From positions 32,001-96,000 of the forward strand of contig JAPQWV010001329.1 of assembly GCA_027422505.1 (NCBI GenBank): a stretch of DNA of 64,000 nt. Reading direction: 5' to 3'. Source of the DNA: Craterostigma plantagineum (taxonomy: Eukaryota > Streptophyta > Magnoliopsida > Lamiales > Linderniaceae). This document shows, one piece after another, positions 1 through 10,440 of the stretch. Each line of letters starts with the position of its first letter. Within the stretch, counting starts at the first letter, position 1. Position numbers and translations under genes: made by a program. The notes under the pieces were generated by a model that was not told the origin of the DNA, ran no database searches, and saw only the letters and a program-made list of their open reading frames with translations.

Positions 1-1850
1 AGTTTTAATAAATGATCCTCTCTTCCTCAACAACAATGTTACTTCGGGGCAATTGCTTGTGCACGAGCAATTAAATGGAGATAATTACACTACATGGAGT
101 AGGGCGATGATGATCGCCTTGATAGGTCGCAACAACGAGGGCTTTCTGAATGGAGATATCAAAGAACCTGTTGCGGATTCACATAATTCAGTGAGCTCTC
201 AGAATCAAGTCTCGGCTTAGAAGAGGAATAACAATGTAGTGATTTCTAGGATAATTAACTCCGTTTCAAAGGATATCTCAGCCAGCATTCTTTACAGTGC
301 ATCTGCTAGAGAAGTTAGGGTGGTCAACATGCAAGAACAATTTGGGCAGACAAATAATCCGAGAATATTCCAGCTCAAAAGGGAATTGATCAACCTCGCT
401 CAAGGATCATATAACATCTTCTGTATTTCACTCGGCTTAAAACCTCGTGGGATGAACTGGTGAATTACAGACCTAGCACTAAGTGTACCGGTGGGGGTTC
501 CAAAGCACTGAAGGACTATCTTGATGAAGATTATGTCATCACTTTTCTCATGGGGCTGAATGAATCTTTTTCACAAGTCAGAGGGAAAATTCTCTTGATG
601 GATCCACTACCAACCATTAGCACGGTGCTCCCTCCGTTGGTTCAAGAAGAGAAGCAGAGATCAATGGTCTCAGTCCAGCTTAGAAGTGCAGAAGATCAGG
701 CCAATAATATGGCAATGATGGCAGTGAAGAATGATCAAGAATTGGCAAGAAAACCAGTCTATAATCAGAGAAAGGAAGGGATGAAACCAGTGTGCCCATT
801 GTAATAAAAAGGGGCACACCATTGAAACCTGCTATCAGGTGCATGGATACCCACAAGGGCTAAGACAGAATCAGAGGTTCAAGAATGCATGGATGAATTA
901 GATGACAGTCCAGCCCTCTGCGAAGATAGCTCACAACAATTATCAGACTGGTAGCACTCCTGTGTAAGGATGCTATGGTACAGGTACAGATGACACCATT
1001 CCAGCTTGAAAGTCTCAAGGCTTTGTTCAGCCAATCAGCAGTAAGCATGCCACAAGAGAATGGCAGCCCTACTTGGTGAGAAGAATGTTGGTACGTGCCT
1101 CTCCTTTATTTTTCCTGAACTGTCAAATTAAAAAAATTGGATAGTAAACTCGGGTGCAACTAGGCATGTGTGTGGAACCCAAAGCATGCTAATTGATCTG
1201 CATATTATAGAGGATTCTAACATCATTATACCATACAATACAGTAATCAAAGTAAGAAGGGCAGGTACCTTTGTTTTGAATGAACATCACTTTGACTGAT
1301 GTCTTACTTGTCCCACAGTTTAATTTCAATATGGTTTCTGTGAGCATGTTAGCTGATCAATTAAAGTGCAAATTTTACTTTGGAACTAATGAGTTTAAAG
1401 TGCAGGATCCTTTCCAACGAGTGATTGGCAAGGGTAGGCAAGTAAAGGATTATATATGTTCCAAGATGATAATACAGTTCCTGTTAGTTATGTTAATCCT
1501 ACATTTCCTATTTTTTCATCAAAAGTATCATTGGAGACATGGCATAGGAGGCTAGGATACCCCTCTGACAAGATCCTAGACCTCATTAGGATTTCTCTTA
1601 AGTGTGATCCAGATCAATCAAGTTCTTACTGTAAAATCCGTCCCATAGCAAAACAGAGAAGACTTGTATTTCGCAACTATAATAAAATCACTTTCAGCTT
1701 TTGATCTAGTACATTGTGATGTGTGGGGACCTTTTAGGGAAGCCTCACACTTAGGACATCAGTATTTTGTGACTATTTTTTTATGATCAAACTAGGTTTA
1801 CTTGGTTATTCATGATCATACACATTTTAAGTGCAAGATAAAAACTGTTA
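1..1850 (+). pseudogene. Ty1/copia gag-pol remnant, truncated
   Basis: Conceptual translation in shifting frames gives the copia order. A gag N-terminus (LNGDNYTTWSRAM) lies near 75-110 and gag body continues to about 800. A protease-like patch (NSGATRHVCG) lies near 1145-1180, a GAG-pre-integrase patch (WHRRLGYPSDKI) near 1535-1580, and the integrase start (CDVWGPF) near 1717. Frames change near 460 and 800, and stops interrupt the pre-integrase and integrase parts, so it is dead. The 5' LTR lies outside the window. Reverse transcriptase and RNase H are absent because the copy breaks off where an oppositely oriented copia LTR begins near 1850. Confidence 0.8.
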
Positions 1851-2100
1851 GCTCTGATACCATATTAGATTTGTAAAAGAAAGTTGTGTGAATTGAGTGA
1901 CACAAAGATTTAACGTGGTTCAGATTCTATCTCAGAATCCTACAAGATCTCTATCAATTCGCCGCATCCTATATTTCCTTCCTTATTGTTTCTTCAAAAA
2001 AATATTTCTCATGCCTCCGTTAGTGAAGGTTGAAGGAGCTCCTTTTTTTTCCTTTTCGTAGTCATTCATTTCCATTATGCGTTGTGTTTTCTATGTGGAT
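1851..2100 (-). mobile_element. copia LTR fragment with primer-binding site
   Basis: GCTCTGATACCA at 1851-1862 is the reverse complement of the tRNA-iMet primer site TGGTATCAGAGC. It is followed at once by TATTAGATTTG, a one-base variant of the usual TGTTAG LTR end. The sequence 'atttaacgtggttc' recurs in similar form in the copia LTRs at 17.8 and 20.1 kb. This marks the 3' end of a 5' LTR of a minus-strand copia element. The right limit is a guess. Confidence 0.6.
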
Positions 2101-2110
2101 TTGGACATTA

Positions 2111-2384
2111 TGGGGCCATTAGGCCCAAAAGGTTTTTATATCGACTGGAAAATCTCGAACCGATCGGAATTTCAGTTCGGTCCCGGTCCGGTCTAAGCTG
2201 TAATTTATAAAAAAAAAAAAAAGAAATATAATAAAATATTATAATAAGAGCAAAACGAGCATTTTAATTTTGACCTCCTATTGTAGCATTAATATTCAAT
2301 TACCAACACGATATAAAATTTTATTCAATTTTGAGCCACAATTTTATAGAATTTTAATTTGAAAAAAGTTGGTAAAAACATATA
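2111..2384. other. AT-rich spacer with CCGGT-rich patch
   Basis: No gene is seen. 2150-2200 holds a C/G-rich patch (ccgatcgg, ttcggtcccggtccggt) like the subterminal parts of plant hAT MITEs. A similar ccggtt-rich patch lies near 2700-2780, so an old element may be split here. A poly-A run lies at 2209-2222. Confidence 0.3.
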
Positions 2385-2626
2385 TTCCCTCCGTCCCACT
2401 AATTTTATCACATTTTTCCATTTCAGGCGTCTCAATAATTTTATCACATTTCCTTATTTAGCAAAAAACTATCACAAACAATCAATACAATAATATTAAT
2501 ATTCTTAAAAGACGTGTTAAAGTATACACTTTTTTTACCTTTTCATTGCATTATATTGTTATAATAATGCCACCTTAATTTGCGTGCCCAGCAACTTATA
2601 TGATAAAGTTGCTGGGATGAAGAGAG
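2385..2626. mobile_element. Stowaway-like MITE
   Basis: The left end reads TA-TTCCCTCCGTCCCA and the right end TGGGATGAAGAGAG-TA, imperfect inverted repeats matching the Stowaway terminal consensus CTCCCTCCGTCCCA. TA dinucleotides flank both ends (2383-2384, 2627-2628), the Tc1/mariner target. The interior is noncoding. A perfect 11-bp hairpin (CCCAGCAACTT / AAGTTGCTGGG) sits at the right end. Confidence 0.75.
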
Positions 2627-3198
2627 TATATTATATATGTTATTTGTTTGACTCGTCCATAGAATATATATTTATTACATCTGGACCTATCGTTTTTTGC
2701 CTGGTTTGATCCGGTTTTATACCGATCAAATCATTAAACCTTAAACAACTAAAATTTTTGTTCCAATTCGAAAATCCAGTCTCAAAATCATCTTGGGCCC
2801 AATTAAGTTGATAACCAAATAAATCCAAACAGATCGATTTCTATTAAACTCCAGATGTCTTTGTTCGCCGGGACTTGAAAAGGATGAAAGATACTCTACG
2901 TTTCAAGGGAAATTCGAAGAAATTAATTCACTCAAAATCGATATCGGGTGAATTGTTGGAACTGAGATTCCTAACACTGATCTTGTAAGATGTACATCAA
3001 TGGCAGTTCACAATAATCAAAATTTGAGACAGTCGAGGCACATGTTAAGAACGCTTTTCGAATGACAAAATTGGCCCGACTTATGGTGCTTCTCGAGCTA
3101 CGTTAATCATTCCCAAGATACAATGACTATCAACTTTATTATGTAGCACAACGAAAATAAATTACCAACGAACTACACCAAACTCGGGAAGCTTAAGG
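2627..3198. other. Spacer upstream of the Tekay insertion
   Basis: AT-rich noncoding sequence with no supported gene. The last five bases, TAAGG (3194-3198), are the target-site duplication of the Ty3/gypsy element and recur at 13123-13127. Confidence 0.5.
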
Positions 3199-5782
3199 TG
3201 TAATACCCGGGTCCCGTAAGTAAGCCGGCCAATAAATTTGCATGCATATTAAGTGATTATATGACTGCATATTTTATATATTATGTGCTTATGTGAAATT
3301 TATGAAGTTGGCGAATTACGAAGATTCGTGAATTGTGAAATAAGATTTTTCACGGGCCAATTTTAAGTGGCGAAGTATGAATATGTGAGGTAGCCTTCGC
3401 GAGTTAAAAGATTTGCGAAGTGTTTGAGTATGTGAAGTATACTTTGTGAGTTATAAGGATGCGTGAAGTTGTAAAGTGCAAAGTGCAAAGTGCAAAGTGC
3501 AAAGTGCAAACTTTGAACCTTTGAAGTTGGGAAGTGCAAAGTGTGGAAGTGCAAAGTGTGGAAGTGTAAAGTGTAGAAGTTGGGAAATATTATAATAATA
3601 AATTAATTATAATTAAGTAGGAAAGACAAGTGGGAGACAATGCTTATCGAATTAGGTAAATATCAACGTTAGGTTTTGTCCTTTGTTGTCTAAAGCAGTA
3701 ATGGAAAAGTAAGATTAGTCATTTATTCAATCATAAGAAAAAAAAAATCTAGAGAGAAGACGGAGAACTCAAACTGTAGAGGTTGAACTTAAGCTTGGAA
3801 AGGGGTATAAATTTCTTACCTTAATCTTTAAGTTTTATGTTATGATTTAATATGTTCTAAGTATGAGAAGTTAGATTTTACTCAGGTTTTATACAGATTT
3901 TCAATTTAAAGGGTTTAAATATATTTTGAAGTTTTTTAAGATGTTCATCGTGTTCTTGAAAGAAATGGATTTTAATCGAAAGTTTTAAGTTTCTGGGTAT
4001 TAACAGTGTTTGCGTGTTCGTGAATTGAATGAGTTTGCAAAATGAGAGTGTGAAATGATTAGTTTGCAAATTGAGTGTGCAAAGTGGGCAAGCAAAGTGG
4101 GCAATCAAAGTGGGCAAGCAAAGTGGGCAATCAAAGTGGGCAATCAAAGTGGGCAAGCAAAGTGGGCAAGCAAAGTGGGCAATCAAAGTGGGCAAGCAAA
4201 GTGGGCAATCAAAGTGGGCAATCAAAGTGGGCAAGCAAAGTGGGCAATCAAAGTGGGCAATCAAAGTGGGCAATCAAAGTGGGCAAGCAAAGTGGGCAAT
4301 CAAAGTGGGCAATCAAAGTAGGCAATCAAAGTGGGCAATCAAAGTAGAACTTGGCGAGTACATATGTTTTGTGAATTAGGTGAAGGGCTTTAGACTTTGT
4401 GAATTGAGTTGGGGAATCACATGAACTTCACGAATCCAGGACGACGAGTCCAACGTTTGGCGAATTCAAGCAATTCGCGGGTCCAATAATTTGCAAACTC
4501 TACTTAGCGAATTAGAACATTTTTAGAACTTAGAACTTGCGAAACAGACTTAATAAATTTAGGAGTTTCACGGGTCATGTGAGAAATTTCAAACCCGACT
4601 AGAATTACCAAAATAAGTTCCTAACTTAGAGATTTAGCATACTTAAGCAATTAACTAAAATAGTATGCTGACACCAATATTTTATGCCTAAGGTCGGGAC
4701 TTAGGGAAATTACCAAGGCAGGTTTCTAGTATTCTACGGACGTCAAGTAAGTGGGAATCTCACCTACAACACATAATTTGTGTTATATGTATTTGTTTTA
4801 TGTGAATATGTGGTGATGATTGATGAAGTGAAATGTTTCGATATGCTTTTGCATAGTAAACATTTATTGCATTATTATGTGACATGAGCATGTGCATACA
4901 TGAATGATGTGAGGATTAGAAGTATGAGTATGCACAGTATGTGATCGTCTTGAAAACAAAATATGTTTGAAGACATTAGTATTTGATGTAGACTCATGAA
5001 GAGTCATAGTATAGCTACTTCTACAAAGGCACCATGACGGGGGTAAAACCGTCGAATGTATGTACCTAAATTATTTAGATAGCGGACGAGGGTCACCTGG
5101 ACGAGACACATGGCGTAAGCCAGAGTGCCAGGAAAGGCAACCGCAATGAAAAATGATGATGGCCAGATAGAGGGGCGACCTGGTGAATGGAAAAACTGGA
5201 GATAAATCCTAGTTTTGTCCTAGCCAGAGTGGGCCGACTATCGTATTTTTATCTGTAAAGGATGTGAGCTCATGTTATGGTGGTGCGTGTAGTAAGTTAG
5301 CTATGGGCCCAGGTACAAATGAAAAAGAAATGAGAAAGAAATAAGAATGATATGAGTATGTGAGTATTAGAAAGCACTGGCGCGGATGCCTTTGCTAGTT
5401 GAGACGTGCATACATGCATATTTCCACTTACTGAGCTTTATAGCTCATCCCATGTTATTATGTGTTGTAGACGCAGTGAACACAGTACGTGAACCTGTGA
5501 AAGGCGAGGCTGGTCCTTCTGGAACTTTCGGTGACTTTTGAGGGTGGTGTGTACATGGATGCGACCTGTGTGGCGGGTGTTATGTAAATTACACTGTGTT
5601 TTGTAAAATATGTTTGTATTGTATGTAAAACATTCGAATAATGTTTGTATTGTAAAATAGTAGTGTGTGGTGAGTTTTGTAAAATCGAAAAATTCTATCG
5701 GTATTTCGTATGTAATATATTTATATTTCTATAGTCACGATAGTTAGTGTAAGATAATGGTAGTAGATGGCGGGGCGCCTCA
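3199..5782 (+). repeat. 5' LTR of Tekay-type element
   Basis: 2584 bp, TG...CA ends. It contains a short array of 7-bp GTGCAAA units near 3475-3545 and a 13-bp array near 4079-4345. It is followed by a 3-base spacer and the primer-binding site. Confidence 0.95.
4079..4346 (+). repeat. 13-bp tandem array in 5' LTR
   Basis: About 20 units of KCAAAGTGGGCAA (first base g or t). Thirteen is not a multiple of three, so the array cycles through frames; no unit junction makes a stop. All three forward frames and one reverse frame stay open for 88-131 codons. These frames are by-products of the repeat, not genes. Confidence 0.9.
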
Positions 5783-5785
5783 GGT

Positions 5786-5797
5786 TGGTATCAGAGC
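5786..5797 (+). promoter_or_regulatory. tRNA-iMet primer-binding site (Tekay)
   Basis: TGGTATCAGAGC three bases after the 5' LTR end matches the 3' end of initiator methionine tRNA, the usual minus-strand primer for plant chromoviruses. Confidence 0.93.
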
Positions 5798-5941
5798 TTC
5801 GGTTGCAGTTTCTGTAGACTGTCCATGTACACACACTCAAAAGCGCGGAAGACAGCCTTGCTCGTAAGTTATATGATATTATGAATTTCTTGCATGGCAT
5901 GATTTATTGGCCTTAGGGACTGTTAGGGTAAGAGAAACAAC

Positions 5942-8900
5942 ATGGTTAGAACCAGAGGAGAAGGCAGCGGGGTAAACAATCATGATGGAGAAAATGCAAA
6001 CCAGACTGATAATCGAGACTCGACTATTCTTCAGCTCACTGAGTTAGTCCGTCAGCAGTCTCAACAAATTCAAGAGTTGATTCAGCAGCGAAACTCTGAG
6101 GGGGCAAGAAATGGAGTTTCTCAGGCAAATCAAGTTGAAGTTGTGGGCGAAAGATTTCGCAGACTGAACCCTCCTATTTTTGAAGATGCCATTGACTCAA
6201 CATCTGCTGAGGATTGGATTAGAACTTTAGAGAGCATGTTCCAATATAGCAGAATCCCTGAGAATGAGAAGGTTTTAAGTGCTGCATTCTTATTACGAGG
6301 GAGTGCAGGTCACTGGTGGGACACCATACAAGTTATTGAAAATCCTACTACAATGAACTGGGAACGTTTCAAGGAGCTGTTCAGGAACAAATATTTTACT
6401 GCACCTGTGCGAGCTCAGCGCATGAATGAGTTCATTAATCTCAAGCAAGGGATGATGACTGTGGCTGAGTATATCAGAAAGTTTGAACAACTGTCAAGGT
6501 TCGCGACTCATATGGTGAGTACTGATGCTTTGAAGGTCGAACGATTTCTTGAGGGTCTGAAGCCAGAGTTGTACCGTGACGTTAATATGGCTGGAATACA
6601 AGGAGCTTCATATGCTCAAGTGGCGGAGCGAGCTATGGTGGCAGAGCAGGCTGAGACACGAATTATTCGTGCTCAGGAGGCAAAGCGAAAGTTTGTACAA
6701 GGAGCAAACTGGAGGGGTGGAAATCAGAAACGACAATTCATTCCTAAAGGCGGGAAGCAAAATTTTCAGAACAGACCTGGACCACCACAACAACAAAATC
6801 TAAATCAGGGGAGACCCCCAGCACCAATACCAATTTGCGCGAGATGTGGGCGACGTCATTTGGGAATATGTTTTTCACAGAATGCTACTTGTTACAAGTG
6901 TGGGAAGACGGGACATTTTGCGAGAGCATGTCCAGAAAATGCACCAGGAGGTCAAGTTATGAATCAAGTGAGACCACCAGCTGTACCGGCTAGAGTATAT
7001 ACGCTGACTTCAGAGGAAGCGGAGGCTAATCCGTCCGTGGTTGCAGGTATTCTACTTATACACCAAGTCCCAACATGCATATTAGTAGATTCAGGAGCCA
7101 CGCATTCATTTGCATCCACTAAGTATGTGGCGAGACTTGGGATTACACCTAACCTATCTGACTATGAATATGATGTGACTGTTCCACATGGAGTTGCAAT
7201 GCGAACTAATCTGGTTTTAAGAAATTGTCCTGTGTTAGTGAATGGACGAGAACTGTCCGTTGATTTAATAGTTATCCCAATGAATGACTATGAGGTGATT
7301 CTTGGAATGGACTGGCTATCAAAATATGGAGCTGTCATTGACTGTAATCGCAAGACAGTTACGTTCAATATTGAAGAGAATGAGCCTTTTAGTTTCGTGG
7401 GAACAATCAAGGAAAGGAATATTTATAGAATTTCAGCGACAAAGGCGCAACGCTTGATCAAGGTGGGATGCGAAGCTTATCTAGTTTTCGCGATAAAATC
7501 AGAGGATCGTTCAATGCCAAAATTAAATGAGGTGATTGTGGTACGAGATTTTCCTGATGTTTTTCCAGAAGATCTACCAGGATTACCACTAGACCGAGAG
7601 ATCGAATTTACGATCGATTTAATACCAGGATCTGCTCCAATCTCAAAGACTCCCTATCGGTTAGCGCCAGCTGAATTAAAAGAGTTAAAAGAACAGCTGG
7701 ATGATTTATTTCAGAAGGGATTTATTCAACCCAGTTTTTCTCCTTGGGGAGCGCCAGTTCTGTTTGTGCGAAAGAAGGATGGGTCGATGCGACTATGTAT
7801 CGACTACAGAGAGTTGAATAAGATAACAATCAAAAATAAATATCCCCTACCAAGAATAGATGATTTGTTTGATCAACTTCAAGGTGCCACAGTATTTTCA
7901 AAAATAGATCTACGATCGGGGTATCATCAATTGAAGGTTCGAAAAGAAGATATTTCAAAGACGGCGTTCAGGACCAGATATGGACACTATGAATTTTTAG
8001 TCATGCCTTTCGGGGTGACTAATGCGCCAGCGGCATTTATGGATTTAATGAATCGGGTGTTCAAACAATTTTTGGACAAGTTTGTCATTGTATTCATCGA
8101 TGACATCCTTATATATTCGAAGACAAAGGAGGAACACGAATTGCATTTGAAGAAAGTTCTTGAGATATTACGGGAAAATCAATTATATGCCAAGTTCAAG
8201 AAATGTGAATTCTGGTTGAGTCAAGTTGCATTTCTAGGTCACATTGTTTCTGGAGATGGAATTTCTGTGGATCCTAGCAAAATTGAAGCTATCAACAATT
8301 GGCCACAACCAACCAATGTCACGGAAGTACGGAGTTTTCTTGGTTTAGCTGGATACTACAGAAAGTTTATTAAAGATTTCTCAAAGATTGCATCAACATT
8401 GACGAAGCTAACAAGGAAGAATGTTCCATTTTATTGGAGTGAGGAGTGTGAGCAAAGTTTTCAAGAATTGAAGAAACGACTCACGTCAGCTCCAGTTCTT
8501 ACCATTCCATCTGGAACTGGAGGATTTTCGGTTTACAGTGATGCATCAAGGAATGGCCTAGGTTGTGTATTAATGCAACATGGAAATGTGGTTGCTTACG
8601 CCTCTCGACAATTAAAGGAGTATGAAAAGAATTACCCTACTCATGATTTGGAGTTAGCCGCAGTGGTGTTCGCGTTAAAAATTTGGAGACATTATTTATA
8701 CGGGGAGCGTTGTGAAATTTACACGGATCACAAGAGTCTGAAATATTTCTTTACTCAGAAGGAATTAAATATGAGGCAAAGAAGGTGGCTAGAACTAGTC
8801 AAAGACTACGATTGTGTGATCAGTTATCACCCAGGCAAAGCAAATGTGGTGGCCGATGCGTTAAGCCGAAAAGCTGTAAGTGCAGAGTTACATTTACTGG

Positions 8901-10405
8901 AAGTGGAGGTAGTACAATTGGGAGAAGTTGAAACGAAATTGGCTGCACTAACTTTACAACCGACAATACTGGAACAAATTAAAAAGGCACAAGAAGAAGA
9001 TGAATTTTATTTGAAGATCAAAGACACTCAAATGGAACAACATGCATCGGATTTCAAGATACAAGATGATGGAAGTTTATATTATAAAGACCGTTTATAC
9101 GTACCTGATAATGCGGAAATTCGAAGAACTATAATGAAGGAAGCACATGCCACAACCTATTCGGTACATCCAGGGGCTACAAAAATGTATCGAGACCTAC
9201 GAATAAATTATTGGTGGCCGGGAATGAAAAGAGACATTGCGACGTTCGTAAGTCAATGTCTGACTTGTCAGCAAATAAAAGCGGAGCATCAAAGACCGGC
9301 GGGGACATTACAGCCTTTGCCGATACCTGAATGGAAGTGGGATCATATTACGATGGATTTCATCGTTGGCTTACCAAGAAATGTAAAAGGCTATGACGCC
9401 ATTTGGGTTGTAGTCGATCGATTAACCAAGTCAGCTCATTTCCTACCCATAAGTTCGATATTTTCCATGGAGCGTTATGCAGAACTGTATATTAAGGAAA
9501 TTGTTCGACTCCACGGAATTCAGTTATCGATAATTTCAGATCGAGATTCACGGTTCTTATCTAAATTTTGGATGAGTTTACAGAAGGCTACGGGGACTAA
9601 GTTGTCTTTCAGTACAGCTTATCATCCTCAAACTGACGGTCAATCTGAACGAACCATTCAAACATTGGAAGACATGTTGCGAGCATGTGTTTTAGATTTT
9701 AAAGGAAGCTGGAGCAAATATTTGCCATTGATTGAATTTTCCTACAACAATAGTTATCATGCAACTATTGGGATGGCACCGTATGAAGCTTTGTATGGAC
9801 GCAAGTGTCGATCTCCTATACATTGGGATGAAGTCGGCGAACCTGCGATGTTAGGGCCTGACATGGTTCAAGAGATGACCGAGGCAATAGCAAAAATACG
9901 AGAGAGAATGCGAACGGCTCAAAGTCGACAGAAGAGTTACGTAGACCAAAAGCGAAGGCCATTGGAATTTGAAATTGATGACTGGGTATTTTTGAAAGTA
10001 TCTCCAATGAAAGGCGTAAAACGGTTTGGGCGAAAGGGCAAGTTAAGCCCAAGATACATTGGACCTTTTAAGATAATCAAAAGAGTTGGAGAGGTAGCTT
10101 ATCAACTGGAGTTACCAGCTTCGTTGGCACAAGTTCATGATGTCTTTCATGTGTCAACGCTGAGAAAATATATTGCTGATCCGAATCAAGTATTAAAGAA
10201 TGAATTTGTGCATCAACAACTTCAGCCAGATTTGAGTTATGAAGAGAAGCCAGTGGAAATTTTGATGTATGAAGTAAAGAGATTACGAAATAAAGAGATT
10301 CCATTAGTGAAAGTATTATGGCAGAATCAGTTAGTGGAAGAAGCTACATGGGAACGTGAAGATGATATGAGAAGTCGCTACCCAGAATTATTTCAACTAA
10401 CCTGA
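5942..10405 (+). CDS. Gag-Pol polyprotein of Tekay-type chromovirus
   Basis: A 1487-residue uninterrupted polyprotein for assembly, reverse transcription and integration of the element. Domains in order: retrotransposon gag (about 75-200); CCHC knuckle [14 protein letters not shown] (about 317-330); aspartic protease DSGATHSF (about 382); reverse transcriptase with FIDDILIYS (about 715-723); RNase H beginning near VYSDASRNG (about 862); integrase zinc finger H-x-H-C-x2-C (about 1067-1106); integrase core Asp in MDFIVGLP (about 1137), Asp in SDRDSRF (about 1198), Glu in QSERTIQ (about 1233). A C-terminal chromodomain-like tail (IPLVKVLW ... EEATWE) covers about 1435-1487. Stop, then polypurine tract and 3' LTR. 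The copy looks coding-competent. Confidence 0.95.
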   Translation: MVRTRGEGSGVNNHDGENANQTDNRDSTILQLTELVRQQSQQIQELIQQRNSEGARNGVSQANQVEVVGERFRRLNPPIFEDAIDSTSAEDWIRTLESMFQYSRIPENEKVLSAAFLLRGSAGHWWDTIQVIENPTTMNWERFKELFRNKYFTAPVRAQRMNEFINLKQGMMTVAEYIRKFEQLSRFATHMVSTDALKVERFLEGLKPELYRDVNMAGIQGASYAQVAERAMVAEQAETRIIRAQEAKRKFVQGANWRGGNQKRQFIPKGGKQNFQNRPGPPQQQNLNQGRPPAPIPICARCGRRHLGICFSQNATCYKCGKTGHFARACPENAPGGQVMNQVRPPAVPARVYTLTSEEAEANPSVVAGILLIHQVPTCILVDSGATHSFASTKYVARLGITPNLSDYEYDVTVPHGVAMRTNLVLRNCPVLVNGRELSVDLIVIPMNDYEVILGMDWLSKYGAVIDCNRKTVTFNIEENEPFSFVGTIKERNIYRISATKAQRLIKVGCEAYLVFAIKSEDRSMPKLNEVIVVRDFPDVFPEDLPGLPLDREIEFTIDLIPGSAPISKTPYRLAPAELKELKEQLDDLFQKGFIQPSFSPWGAPVLFVRKKDGSMRLCIDYRELNKITIKNKYPLPRIDDLFDQLQGATVFSKIDLRSGYHQLKVRKEDISKTAFRTRYGHYEFLVMPFGVTNAPAAFMDLMNRVFKQFLDKFVIVFIDDILIYSKTKEEHELHLKKVLEILRENQLYAKFKKCEFWLSQVAFLGHIVSGDGISVDPSKIEAINNWPQPTNVTEVRSFLGLAGYYRKFIKDFSKIASTLTKLTRKNVPFYWSEECEQSFQELKKRLTSAPVLTIPSGTGGFSVYSDASRNGLGCVLMQHGNVVAYASRQLKEYEKNYPTHDLELAAVVFALKIWRHYLYGERCEIYTDHKSLKYFFTQKELNMRQRRWLELVKDYDCVISYHPGKANVVADALSRKAVSAELHLLEVEVVQLGEVETKLAALTLQPTILEQIKKAQEEDEFYLKIKDTQMEQHASDFKIQDDGSLYYKDRLYVPDNAEIRRTIMKEAHATTYSVHPGATKMYRDLRINYWWPGMKRDIATFVSQCLTCQQIKAEHQRPAGTLQPLPIPEWKWDHITMDFIVGLPRNVKGYDAIWVVVDRLTKSAHFLPISSIFSMERYAELYIKEIVRLHGIQLSIISDRDSRFLSKFWMSLQKATGTKLSFSTAYHPQTDGQSERTIQTLEDMLRACVLDFKGSWSKYLPLIEFSYNNSYHATIGMAPYEALYGRKCRSPIHWDEVGEPAMLGPDMVQEMTEAIAKIRERMRTAQSRQKSYVDQKRRPLEFEIDDWVFLKVSPMKGVKRFGRKGKLSPRYIGPFKIIKRVGEVAYQLELPASLAQVHDVFHVSTLRKYIADPNQVLKNEFVHQQLQPDLSYEEKPVEILMYEVKRLRNKEIPLVKVLWQNQLVEEATWEREDDMRSRYPELFQLT

Positions 10406-10427
10406 TTTCGGGGGCGAAATCCTCTTT

Positions 10428-10440
10428 AAGGGGGGGAGAA
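10428..10440 (+). promoter_or_regulatory. Polypurine tract (Tekay)
   Basis: Purine run TTTAAGGGGGGGAGAA abuts the 3' LTR and is the expected plus-strand primer site. Confidence 0.85.

Noticed and set aside
4079..4346. CRISPR-like array
   Set aside because: Units are contiguous 13-mers without unique spacers, in a plant LTR.
4055..4379. Three forward frames and a reverse frame of 88-131 codons (repeated at 11395-11719)
   Set aside because: They arise only because the 13-bp LTR repeat has no stop in any frame; no codon preference or domain.
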